From: DATKYQ01 sp035528415
GTDB taxonomy: Bacteria; Myxococcota; B64-G9
Length of the DNA stretch: 64,000 bases
Assembly (NCBI GenBank): GCA_035528415.1
Contig: DATKYQ010000064.1
Coordinates: 1 to 64,000, forward strand
Direction of reading: 5' to 3'
Shown: positions 42,288 to 51,034 of the stretch, piece after piece
Layout of the letters: the number at the start of each line of letters is the position of its first letter
Numbering within the stretch: position 1 is the stretch's first letter
Notes under the pieces: generated by a model
Told to the model about the DNA's origin: nothing
Database searches by the model: none
Seen by the model: only the letters and a program-made list of their open reading frames with translations
Translations under genes and position numbers: made by a program

Positions 42288-43196
42288 ATGAGTAAAGACG
42301 TCATCGGCGGAGTGATGAAGTTCTTGATTTTCATCATGGTTTTGGGTGGAGTCTTCTTCGCTATTTACGGGCTCTGGGAACTCGTTTTCAAACGTGTGTT
42401 CTCCGAGGCAAAAGAACTCGAAGAGAAGTCGACGATTAAAGGCATGCGCAAGGTGTTCCTGCGCCGGCTCGGAAGCCTGAACCGCAAGTTCATCTGGCCG
42501 GGCTACGAGAGCAGTCTGCGCCGCAAGATCGTGAGCGCCGGTGGGCTGGAGGGGCTCCAGCCGGAAGAAATCATGGCGCTGCAGGAACTGGCCTTGGTGT
42601 TTTTCACTGTCTTGGGAGTGATGGTCGTCAACTTCCTGCGCAGCGATATCGATATAGACGTCGGCTGGTGGTTCGTCATTATGTTCGCAACGCTGGGTGC
42701 GTTTTACCCGCTGATCTGGTTGCGGGATCAGGTTAAAAAACGGCATTTCAAGATACGGCGCGAGTTACCTTACAATCTCGACTTGCTGACTCTTTCCGTG
42801 GAAGCCGGGCTCGATTTCCAGGCCGCCGTCGCGACAGTGGTGTCCAAGGGCAGGCAAGGGCCGTTGGTGGAAGAGTTGAGCCTGATGCTCAGGGAACTGC
42901 GCATGGGCAAGACCAGGCAAGAGGCCTTGCGCAACGTGGCCGAGCGGGTGAACCTGCCTCCCCTCAGCCAGTTCGTGGCGGCTTTGCTCCAGGCGGATCG
43001 CATGGGCACCAGCCTTGGCAAGGTGTTGAGGATTCAATCCACCCAGATGAGAATAGAAAGAACTCAGCGGGCGGAAAAACTGGCGAACGAGGCGCCGGTA
43101 AAGATGCTGTTTCCATTGATCGCCTGCATATTTCCTACGGTTTTCATGATCCTGTTCGGCCCGATCGTCTATCAGTTCATGACGGGGGATTTTTGA
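42288..43196 (+). CDS. tadC: Tad pilus inner-membrane platform protein TadC
   Basis: 302 residues, same T2SSF fold as tadB: RRELPYNLDLLTLSVEAGLDFQAAVATVVSK and LRELRMGKTRQEALRNVAERVNLPPLSQFVAALLQADRMGTSLGKVL, flanked by membrane helices. AAGGAGC site before ATG 42288. The pair occurs without a neighbouring TadA ATPase, TadZ, secretin or pilin gene. Confidence 0.9.
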   Translation: MSKDVIGGVMKFLIFIMVLGGVFFAIYGLWELVFKRVFSEAKELEEKSTIKGMRKVFLRRLGSLNRKFIWPGYESSLRRKIVSAGGLEGLQPEEIMALQELALVFFTVLGVMVVNFLRSDIDIDVGWWFVIMFATLGAFYPLIWLRDQVKKRHFKIRRELPYNLDLLTLSVEAGLDFQAAVATVVSKGRQGPLVEELSLMLRELRMGKTRQEALRNVAERVNLPPLSQFVAALLQADRMGTSLGKVLRIQSTQMRIERTQRAEKLANEAPVKMLFPLIACIFPTVFMILFGPIVYQFMTGDF

Positions 43197-43260
43197 TGCA
43201 CCGCCATGCGGCTGGCCGGCCTGAAGGCATGTACCGAGCGCAAGCCGAGAGAAAAAAAGG

Positions 43261-44739
43261 ATGAGCGCAGTGGGTTTCTCGATAAAGATCCTCGGCGGTC
43301 CGGATCGAGGCAAGATCTATGAGTTCGATCGTGTGCAGATAACAATAGGCCGGACGATGGATAACGATGTGGTGCTGACTGATCCCGGGATCTCGCGCCA
43401 GCACATGAGTATCCGCGATAAGGGCGGAGCCTATATCCTGAAGGATCTGGGCAGTTCCAATGGTACCAAGTTGAACGGCAAGCTGATAGAGGAGAAAGTT
43501 TTAAGGCCGGGAGATATAATCACTGCCGGCAGCGCGGAAGTCAAATTCGAGAGTACGGCCTCTAGCGGTCCTGCCAAGAAAACCGCGCCGCGATCGCGCG
43601 GGCGTGTACGCACACGGAAGCCGGCGGCACGTGCGCCGGCGCGCGCGCCGGCCCGGCGTGAGACCCGAAAACGTCCAGCCACGCCACTCTCCAACGGCAA
43701 GAAAAAGCCCATCATCCAGTCGAAGGGCGTCAGGGAGAAGGCCCGGGCGCCGGAAGTCAGCGTGGGCCGAAATAAGTCGGCCGGGGCCGGGACAAGGGAA
43801 GAACGTCCGGCGAGAAAGGGAAAGAAGACCCCCTTGGGCGATTTGATTGGCCGCATCTCGACATGGTTCCGTGGTCTGGAGAAGAAGTATCAGATTGCAG
43901 TCATGGTGATCGCCGGCGTGTTATTGGTCTTGATTGGAGTCAAGGCCTTTGTGGGGACGAAGAAAATAGTGCGCCAGATTGTCGACCATTCCGGCCAGAT
44001 GTTCGAGCCGGGGCTCGTCGATTCTGATGGAGACCTCGTCACCTACGGTTACGGACCAGTTGCAACCCGCTGTCGGGATTCCGCCGCTTTCAAGTTCAAG
44101 TATGCCAACGGGCGCGGCACGGCTATTTTCGAGGTAGGCGGAATCAACCACAAGGAAGAAGTGGCCATCCAGTTGAACGGTATGCAGATCGGATTCGCGC
44201 CGGTTACCATGGACAATTGGTCCGACCGAATATCGCTGAACCTGCCCAGGAAGCACTTACTGGAGAACGAGGAAAACAAACTGGCCTTCATCAACACGAT
44301 CAACTACAACAGTTCAAAAAGCTCAGAGGAGTGGGCGGTCAAGGTCGAGGCGATAGAAGAGAGCCCGCTTCCCAGCCCCGATATAAAGGCGGCCACTGAG
44401 AGCTTCAAGATCGCCAAGAAGAGATATGAGAACAAGGAAGTGTCTCCTCAAAACACATTCGAGGCGCTAGAGTACTTCAAGAAGACGCGTGATTTTCTGG
44501 AACTGTTGCCTGTGGAAGAACGGCCTGACATCTACATCGAATCCATCGAGATGGTTGACAAGCTCGAAAAGGAACTAGTCCAGAGGTTTAGGGATCTCAT
44601 GTTCAATGCCGAGAAAGCCCAGAAATTCGCCCGGTTCAAGAAAGCCAAGGCCCTTTTCCGTCAGATCATGCGCAGCTTTCCGAACCAGGAAGATCCCCGC
44701 TACTTGAAAGCCAAAGAGAAATACGACGAATTCGAGTAA
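43261..44739 (+). CDS. Transmembrane FHA-domain protein with basic linker
   Basis: 492 residues. FHA domain at ~7-98 with the phosphothreonine-binding residues in IGRTMDNDVVL, GISRQHMSI and LGSSNGTKLNG. Residues ~100-195 are very rich in Arg, Lys, Pro and Ala. One membrane helix at ~209-229 (IAVMVIAGVLLVLIGVKAF) puts the FHA inside and ~260 residues outside, the first half beta-rich and the last ~110 helical (TPR-like). It should bind phosphothreonine made by a Ser/Thr kinase such as that at 17672, which is inference. Downstream of tadC. Confidence 0.88.
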   Translation: MSAVGFSIKILGGPDRGKIYEFDRVQITIGRTMDNDVVLTDPGISRQHMSIRDKGGAYILKDLGSSNGTKLNGKLIEEKVLRPGDIITAGSAEVKFESTASSGPAKKTAPRSRGRVRTRKPAARAPARAPARRETRKRPATPLSNGKKKPIIQSKGVREKARAPEVSVGRNKSAGAGTREERPARKGKKTPLGDLIGRISTWFRGLEKKYQIAVMVIAGVLLVLIGVKAFVGTKKIVRQIVDHSGQMFEPGLVDSDGDLVTYGYGPVATRCRDSAAFKFKYANGRGTAIFEVGGINHKEEVAIQLNGMQIGFAPVTMDNWSDRISLNLPRKHLLENEENKLAFINTINYNSSKSSEEWAVKVEAIEESPLPSPDIKAATESFKIAKKRYENKEVSPQNTFEALEYFKKTRDFLELLPVEERPDIYIESIEMVDKLEKELVQRFRDLMFNAEKAQKFARFKKAKALFRQIMRSFPNQEDPRYLKAKEKYDEFE

Positions 44740-44760
44740 AGGCCGGGAGAGCCTCTAGAG

Positions 44761-47115
44761 ATGATGGATCCGGACGACAGCACCAAGAAACCGAGGGTGG
44801 AAACCCAAAAGACGGATCAGAGCGCCGGACCTGACGTGATTGCGGACGACGAGGTTCTCGACGCCGACGATGCGGACATCGAATACTTGGATGACGCCGA
44901 CCTGCACGAAGAAGAGACAACGGGCAAGTTCGAGGTGCCCGACCTGCTCAGGCGGGACGGCGCGTCGACCGCCGAAGACGCCTCGGACAGTGTCCTGGAC
45001 GAAGATTCCTTCGAAGACGACACGGGCGAGGCTGAGTTCGAAGACGACACAGGGCGTGATAGCGTCGGCGACGTCAGCGGCGATGACCTGGATGACACGG
45101 ATCGCGGAGTGCTCGACACCCATGACGAACCACTGGCGACCGGGAGTAGTTCCCGCAGGCGGCGCAGATCGACCGAGGTGGTCAAGGATGCCGAGGAGGT
45201 CTTCCCGGAAGACCGCCGCGATGAAGCCGAAGACGGCGATCCCTGGAGCGACGAGGGAGCGGACGAGATCGATGAATCCCCCGGGCGGAGTTCTCTCCCC
45301 GATAAGACGCCGCCCGAGGGCTCCTCGGCGCCCTGGGCGCGCGACGAGGAGTCTGATCGGGCAGGGACTGAACGCGCGGGCGAGGCGTTTCCCCACAACG
45401 ACGACCCCGCTCAAGAGAAGACGTTGATTTTCGGTGAAGGCGAGGGTGTCGAGGAAGATGCTCCAGCGTATCCCTACGTAGTTGTTATCCAGGGTGAGGA
45501 GGAAGGGCGCGAAATCGAGCTCATCCCCGACGAGGTTTCGATTGGACGCGGTGCCGACAACGATCTCGTATTTCCCGATATCGCCTGTTCGCGGCGGCAT
45601 GCCTTGCTGGAAAGGAAGTCCGGTACATTCGTTGTTCACGATCTCGGATCCGGCAACGGAACCATGGTGAACGGGCGGAAGATTCAAAAGGCGGAGCTTC
45701 ACGACGGGGACGAGATTCATGTCGGTAGCACCATCTTGCAGTTCAATCTGCCGGGAGCGCCCGAACCCGGCGGCTACGTATCCGGAACGGTGACAAATGC
45801 CCAGACCATGTCGGCGGCCGGGCCGGGATTCGTAAACGATCTGCTGTCCGATCCGCGCAAGAGAAAGTTGGTTCTGTTCGGCGGCGGTGGTGTCTTGGGC
45901 TTCTTTCTGATCCTGTTAATCGTAAAGGTATTTGCCGGACCTTCCGGTCCCCCGCCGCAAAACCCACAAGAAGTGCGGCGCAAGCAACAGGTCCAGGCTC
46001 GACGGGAGTTCGAGGACAATATGCAGGCCGCCAAGAGGTTGGTGACCGAAAAGAAATGGAAGGATGCAGGGCTGAAGATCCAACTAGCGCTCAAGATCAA
46101 TCCCGATGACAAGCTGGCGCTGGAGTACAAGAAGTACCTAGAGCGGGAGTTGTCCTCCTCCCGGGCACTGCAGGTAGCGCTCGACCTGATGGAAAAGAAG
46201 CAGTTCGACCTGGCGGTTACGCAGTTGAATCAGATCGCTGAAGAAAGCAACTACTACGGTCAGGCGAAAAAGCTGAAAGTTGAAATCGAGGAGAAGATCA
46301 CAGACGACCTGATCGAACAGGGTAAGAACCTGATGGGGCAGAAACAGTTTGCCCAGGCCGTGATCAAGTTCGACGATGTGCTAAGAAGGAATTCCGACAA
46401 CGCTGCCGCCGCCCAACTCAAGCGCGAGGCCGAAGAGAAGCTGGGGATCGAACAGAATAAGTTGGATCGCCTTACATACTTGAGGCGGAACAAGAAGCGC
46501 AAACACGGTCCCGCGGTAACAAAGAGGCCTTCGCATGGCCTGACCGGACGAGTGCTGGCCTTGTATCGAAACGGGGAGATCGACAAGGCGATCGAGAAGA
46601 CGGAGGAATCCGGTGCGTCGAAAGAGGTCGTCAAGCTGAAGAAGTTCAAGGCGGTCTACCGGAAGGGAATGGAACTTGCCAAGAACATCGGGCAGATCTC
46701 GAAGGCAGTGGACTACCTGAGCAGGGCATTGAAGTTGGACAAGGATATTTCCGGCGGCTCGGGGAGTTACCACGATAAGATCAGGGGTAAACTATCCAAG
46801 GCGAATTTCATTCAGGGAGTCGATGCCTTCATGGGGCACCGTTACCCTGAGTCATACAAGTGTTTCAAAACGGCCTTGTCGTTTGGGAACGAACGGTCAA
46901 AGCAGAAGCTGCAGGACCTGGAAAGGATCGCCAAGAAGCTATATGAAGAGGCCTACGTGATCAAATCCACCAGTCCCGATCAGGCCATCAAGAAGCTGAG
47001 CACGGTTCTGAAGATCATTCCTCCCGGCCACGTTTACTTCGGCAAGGCAAAGAAACTCAGGGCCGAGGTCCAGGGTCCCATCGGAAACGATAGCGGCGGC
47101 GATACCGGGTTCTGA
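44761..47115 (+). CDS. Transmembrane FHA-domain protein with acidic N terminus and TPR-like region
   Basis: 784 residues. Residues 1-235 are strongly acidic (runs of Asp and Glu) and probably disordered. FHA domain at ~237-330: SIGRGADNDLVF, SRRHALLERK, LGSGNGTMVNGRK. One membrane helix at ~367-390 (LVLFGGGGVLGFFLILLIVKVF). The periplasmic ~390 residues are TPR-like helices rich in Lys, e.g. ALDLMEKKQFDLAVTQLNQ and GKNLMGQKQFAQAVIKFDDVL. Starts 21 bases after the preceding FHA gene. The opposite charge of the two cytoplasmic regions suggests they associate. Confidence 0.88.
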   Translation: MMDPDDSTKKPRVETQKTDQSAGPDVIADDEVLDADDADIEYLDDADLHEEETTGKFEVPDLLRRDGASTAEDASDSVLDEDSFEDDTGEAEFEDDTGRDSVGDVSGDDLDDTDRGVLDTHDEPLATGSSSRRRRRSTEVVKDAEEVFPEDRRDEAEDGDPWSDEGADEIDESPGRSSLPDKTPPEGSSAPWARDEESDRAGTERAGEAFPHNDDPAQEKTLIFGEGEGVEEDAPAYPYVVVIQGEEEGREIELIPDEVSIGRGADNDLVFPDIACSRRHALLERKSGTFVVHDLGSGNGTMVNGRKIQKAELHDGDEIHVGSTILQFNLPGAPEPGGYVSGTVTNAQTMSAAGPGFVNDLLSDPRKRKLVLFGGGGVLGFFLILLIVKVFAGPSGPPPQNPQEVRRKQQVQARREFEDNMQAAKRLVTEKKWKDAGLKIQLALKINPDDKLALEYKKYLERELSSSRALQVALDLMEKKQFDLAVTQLNQIAEESNYYGQAKKLKVEIEEKITDDLIEQGKNLMGQKQFAQAVIKFDDVLRRNSDNAAAAQLKREAEEKLGIEQNKLDRLTYLRRNKKRKHGPAVTKRPSHGLTGRVLALYRNGEIDKAIEKTEESGASKEVVKLKKFKAVYRKGMELAKNIGQISKAVDYLSRALKLDKDISGGSGSYHDKIRGKLSKANFIQGVDAFMGHRYPESYKCFKTALSFGNERSKQKLQDLERIAKKLYEEAYVIKSTSPDQAIKKLSTVLKIIPPGHVYFGKAKKLRAEVQGPIGNDSGGDTGF

Positions 47116-47168
47116 ACCACATCCGACATGCTATTGCGTGTTCAATCGGACACGTTCTCTTGCCGGGT

Positions 47169-47196
47169 TTGACAGTGGCCGCTGTAGTTGAATAAA
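47169..47196 (+). promoter_or_regulatory. Probable sigma70-type promoter of the TPR lipoprotein gene
   Basis: Perfect TTGACA (47169-47174), 16-base spacer, AATAAA (47191-47196, 4 of 6). Located in the 222-base gap after the second FHA gene, ~135 bases before ATG 47338. Nothing else is evident in this gap. Confidence 0.55.
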
Positions 47197-47337
47197 AGCC
47201 GGCCTGCTATCTGCCTGGAAAAACTCGATTTGTCATAAGTTGCTTTCCCATTCCGCTCGCAGTTTCTGCCTGGCATGGAAATCGCAATCCAGAAGCGTAG
47301 CGATTAACGCTGAGAAAAACGAGAAAGGAGAGCGGCC

Positions 47338-48348
47338 ATGAAAAGTATGATTCTGATGGGGAAGACAGGTGCACTCGCGGCTCTGGGACTGTTGATGATT
47401 GCGGGTTGCGAATGGTCATCGGGCAGCCAGGACGCGGGTGGGGCTGTCGTCTCGGAGAAACGCATCCAGCCAACTCCGGCTACCGAAAGTTACGCCACCC
47501 AACCCGAGCCCGTCGTCGAGCCGAACGAGCCCGTTGCGATGGATACTCACGAAAACGCCGGCGACATCTCTCTCGAACACATGGACGAGGCCTATGTGGA
47601 TCACATGGAGGCCGCGAGGCGTTTGATCGCCGGCGACGATCACGCGGCGGCCATGCTGCAGCTTGGGAAGGCACTTTTCGATGACGATGACAATTACCAG
47701 GCTGCCTTCCTGCTAGGTCGGACCGCTTTGAGCTGCGGGAAGAAGGATCTCGCCCGGAAGTCCTTCCAGGCGGCGTCCAGGATCGACAACCAGAACCCCG
47801 ATCCCTGGATCCGGCTTGCACGTCTCAATCTCGACGAGAAGAATCTCGATCAAGCAAGGAAGATCGCGACAAAGGCCCTGGCGATCGATCCCCGGGCAGC
47901 CGAAGCGTACAGCATCATTGGTAGAGTTTGGATTTCGCGGTCGCAATGGGAAAAGGCCGTCCTGGCTCTGAGGAAGGCCGTCGCACTCGAACCAGAAAAT
48001 CGTTTCTTTCACAACAACCTCGGCTTTGCCTTCCTGCTGAAGAAGGATTATACAGGGGCAATCGAGCAGCTGGAAATTGCCGTGCGCGGCGAGGAGGTGC
48101 CGGCCTACATGGAGAACAACCTGGGCCTGGCATACGAGGGTGGCGGACGGTTACGGGAGGCGATTGCCGCCTTCGGTCGCATTGTCGCCCGGTACCCGCG
48201 CTATCTCAAGGCGCGTCTCAACCATGATCGCCTGATGCTGCTGGCAAAGAGTTCGACGGACGTCGAAGAAGGCGAGCCGCAGACGTCGGCCCCCGATGAC
48301 AAGGAAGCGCAAGACGACCTGATAGTTCCTGAGGATGATTCGCTGTGA
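47338..48348 (+). CDS. TPR-repeat lipoprotein (TadD-like)
   Basis: 336 residues with AAAGGAGAG before ATG 47338. Lipobox LMIAGC predicts lipidation of Cys24. After a Pro/Glu-rich linker, residues ~85-295 hold about six TPR repeats (AAFLLGRTALSCGKKDLARKSFQAA, PWIRLARLNLDEKNLDQARKIATKAL, RFFHNNLGFAFLLKKDYTGAIEQLEIA). Size and layout resemble TadD, the TPR lipoprotein of Tad systems, and the Tad genes lie upstream, but TPR lipoproteins are common. Acidic C terminus (DDLIVPEDDSL). Confidence 0.82.
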   Translation: MKSMILMGKTGALAALGLLMIAGCEWSSGSQDAGGAVVSEKRIQPTPATESYATQPEPVVEPNEPVAMDTHENAGDISLEHMDEAYVDHMEAARRLIAGDDHAAAMLQLGKALFDDDDNYQAAFLLGRTALSCGKKDLARKSFQAASRIDNQNPDPWIRLARLNLDEKNLDQARKIATKALAIDPRAAEAYSIIGRVWISRSQWEKAVLALRKAVALEPENRFFHNNLGFAFLLKKDYTGAIEQLEIAVRGEEVPAYMENNLGLAYEGGGRLREAIAAFGRIVARYPRYLKARLNHDRLMLLAKSSTDVEEGEPQTSAPDDKEAQDDLIVPEDDSL

Positions 48349-48517
48349 ACTTTCTCCTGGCTGTACGATGGTCCCGTCAATTGTCGGGGCCGTCGTGCGA
48401 CCAGGGAAGCTGCATTGCCCGGACATGCAACTCTTCGTTTGCAATTTCCTGGCATTTTGCGAAGATCTTCGACTGGCAGTCAAGACGCGCGGGTTTTTAC
48501 GGGAAACTGGTGACGGC

Positions 48518-51034
48518 ATGAGCCCCGATGCAGGAGTAGAAAAGTCGCAGCCAAGCAGCCGCTTCCGTAAATGGGTGGTGCGCGGGCTGCTTCTGCTGGC
48601 CTGCCTTTCAGTCCTGGGAATCGCGGTTGTGGCCGGGGTTCTCTTGTACTTCAACTCATCCCTGCCTTCCTTCGAGTCCCTGGAAGACTACCATCCTCCC
48701 CAGGTGACCAGGATGTACGATCGTCACGGCAAGGTGGTCGCCGAGTTATTCGATGAGAAACGCAGCCTGGTCGCTCTTTCGAAGATACCGCTTCACGTGC
48801 GCAACGCGTTCCTGGCGGCCGAAGACGCCAGCTTCTACAGCCACCCCGGCCTGGATTTTACCGGTATGCTGCGCGCACTCTGGCGTAACGTGCTCGCGGG
48901 CCGGGTCGTCCAGGGCGGGAGCACCATCACCCAGCAGGTGATCAAGACCTTCATTCTCGGCCCGCGGCGGACTTATTCACGCAAGATCAAAGAGCTGCTT
49001 CTGGCCTTGCACCTGGAATCCAACTTGAGCAAGGACGATATTCTGAGCCTCTATCTCAATCAGATCTTTTTCGGGCACCAGTGTTACGGTATCCAGGAAG
49101 CCGGCCGCTTTTTCTTCGGTAAGGATGTCTCCGACCTCACAATTGACGAGGGGGCCGTGCTGGCATCGCTGCCCAAATCGCCCGCCTTGTACTCGCCTGT
49201 GAAACACCCAGGCCGCGCCCGCAAGCGACGAGACTGGGTGCTAGGACAGATGGAGACACATGGCATGATTTCCGCAGACCTTGCGGAAAATGCACGGCGG
49301 TCGCCCTTGAAGATCGAGGCCCGCTCGGCAAAATTCTTCGGCCTGGCTCCGTATTATGCCGAGTATTGTAGACGGATTCTGCAGGAGAAACTGGGTCGTG
49401 ACCGGCTCTACAGGGGAGGGCTGCACGTGGACCTGGCCGTCGACCTCGATCTGCAGGCCGCCGCACGTGATGCGCTGGCCGATGGTTTGAGGATGGTCGA
49501 CAGGCGCCAAGGATTCAGGGGGGCGCTTGGCCGGCTTTCAGAGCGGGATATCGCGAGTCTTCACAAGCAAAGCGGCCTGAACTCGCCCGAGTTCAGGCGG
49601 CCGCGAGACGGACGAGTCTGGACGATTTCGCTGCAAGACGGCGGTCGAGAAGATGCTGTGCCCAGGACGGGTTGGCGCGAACTTGTAAAAGACTTGCGTA
49701 TCGTTGTCCCCGTGGTATCCATCGAGCGGGCGCAGGGTAACCACACGGTCAAGCTGGATCTCGGGTCGCTGACGGCCACGCTCGATCCGTCCAGCTATAA
49801 GTGGGCGCGCAAGTTTTCGCCCCTGAGACAGACGCCCGCGCCGAAGTCTGCAACGGATGTGCTTGCCGTCGGGGATCTGGTGGAGGTCCAGGTCGAAAAG
49901 ACCGATCAGGCCGGGGTGATCGTTCTTCTCAGCCAGCCTCCTCTGGTTCAGGGCTCCCTGGTTGCTATCGACCCCGGGAGTACACAGGTTTTGGCGATGG
50001 TCGGAGGCAGTGATTTCAGAAGATCACCTTTCGTACGCGCGGTTCAGTCAAGGCGCCAACCAGGATCGTCGTTCAAGCCGATTCTCTACGCGGCGGCGAT
50101 CCACACCAGAGCCTACACCCCGGTGACGATATTAATGGATACGCCCGAAACATTTCGAGCGGCGATAAGCGGCAAGGCCTGGAAACCGCGCAATTTTGAA
50201 CGCCAGTTTCTTGGCCAGGTGACGCTGAGGCAGGCACTGGCTCACTCGATCAACACCGTGGCCGTGAAGGTCGGCACCGATATCGGCCCGGACGCCGTAA
50301 TCGAAATGGCGCATAAGCTGGGCATTCGATCCAAACTGATGCGCAACCTGTCTCTTGCCCTCGGAACTTCGGAGGTGACACTCCTGGAACTTACCGGTGC
50401 GTACGCCGTTTTCGCCGCCGGCGGTGTCGCCGCTGAGCCGATATTTATTACCGGCATAAGAGACACCCAGGGGCAGCCTGTCGAACTGGGCGGGCAAGAT
50501 GAGCCCCGGCAAGCCATCAGTTCCGCGGAAGCCTTCGTGATGACATCGTTGCTGCGCAGCGTGGTTGAGGAAGGTACCGGCAGGCGGGCGCTCACCCTGG
50601 GACGGCCCGTGGCGGGCAAGACCGGCACTACCAACCAGCAGCGGGACGGCTGGTTTGTGGGGTTTTCACCGGAACTGGCCACGGGAGTGTGGGTGGGGTT
50701 CGACGATCATTCGAGAATGGGGGCGGGCTGGGCCCAGGGCGCCGGCACCGCGCTTCCGATCTGGGTGGAGTTCATGTCGCAGGCGCTCAAGGATACACCC
50801 CGGCGGGAATTCGAAGCTCCTGCTGACGTAGTGTTTGCCCGGGTCGACCCGCAGAACGGATTGCTTGCTTCACCGGGGCTGAATGATGCAAAGTTCGAAG
50901 TGTTCGTGGAAGGCAGCGAGCCGTGTTCGATGTCCAGCCGCTTATCTACAAAGGTGTCCGAGTCGAAGTCGGCGGGGACGGAAATGCTCGATGTCTCAAC
51001 GGGGCAACGCATGCCGGAAGGGTTATTTCATTGA
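48518..51034 (+). CDS. Bifunctional penicillin-binding protein 1A (class A PBP)
   Basis: 838 residues from ATG 48518; the frame is open 61 codons further up without PBP homology. Membrane helix ~18-44. Glycosyltransferase domain ~75-250 with the catalytic AAEDASFYSHPG motif, GGSTITQQVIK and KIKELLLALHLE. A long insert, then the transpeptidase domain with Ser517 in SSFK, SIN in AHSINTVAVK and KTGT near 705. Polymerises and cross-links peptidoglycan in the periplasm. Residues ~330-470 include an OB-like insert seen in PBP1A proteins. Its stop overlaps the next start (TGATG at 51032-51036), coupling it to an exported protein gene. Confidence 0.95.
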   Translation: MSPDAGVEKSQPSSRFRKWVVRGLLLLACLSVLGIAVVAGVLLYFNSSLPSFESLEDYHPPQVTRMYDRHGKVVAELFDEKRSLVALSKIPLHVRNAFLAAEDASFYSHPGLDFTGMLRALWRNVLAGRVVQGGSTITQQVIKTFILGPRRTYSRKIKELLLALHLESNLSKDDILSLYLNQIFFGHQCYGIQEAGRFFFGKDVSDLTIDEGAVLASLPKSPALYSPVKHPGRARKRRDWVLGQMETHGMISADLAENARRSPLKIEARSAKFFGLAPYYAEYCRRILQEKLGRDRLYRGGLHVDLAVDLDLQAAARDALADGLRMVDRRQGFRGALGRLSERDIASLHKQSGLNSPEFRRPRDGRVWTISLQDGGREDAVPRTGWRELVKDLRIVVPVVSIERAQGNHTVKLDLGSLTATLDPSSYKWARKFSPLRQTPAPKSATDVLAVGDLVEVQVEKTDQAGVIVLLSQPPLVQGSLVAIDPGSTQVLAMVGGSDFRRSPFVRAVQSRRQPGSSFKPILYAAAIHTRAYTPVTILMDTPETFRAAISGKAWKPRNFERQFLGQVTLRQALAHSINTVAVKVGTDIGPDAVIEMAHKLGIRSKLMRNLSLALGTSEVTLLELTGAYAVFAAGGVAAEPIFITGIRDTQGQPVELGGQDEPRQAISSAEAFVMTSLLRSVVEEGTGRRALTLGRPVAGKTGTTNQQRDGWFVGFSPELATGVWVGFDDHSRMGAGWAQGAGTALPIWVEFMSQALKDTPRREFEAPADVVFARVDPQNGLLASPGLNDAKFEVFVEGSEPCSMSSRLSTKVSESKSAGTEMLDVSTGQRMPEGLFH

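Noticed and set aside
48370..48391. Hairpin in the gap between the TPR lipoprotein and PBP1A genes
   Set aside because: 7-base stem with one G-U pair, 8-base loop and no T tract; not enough for a terminator or riboswitch call. The 169-base gap shows nothing else.
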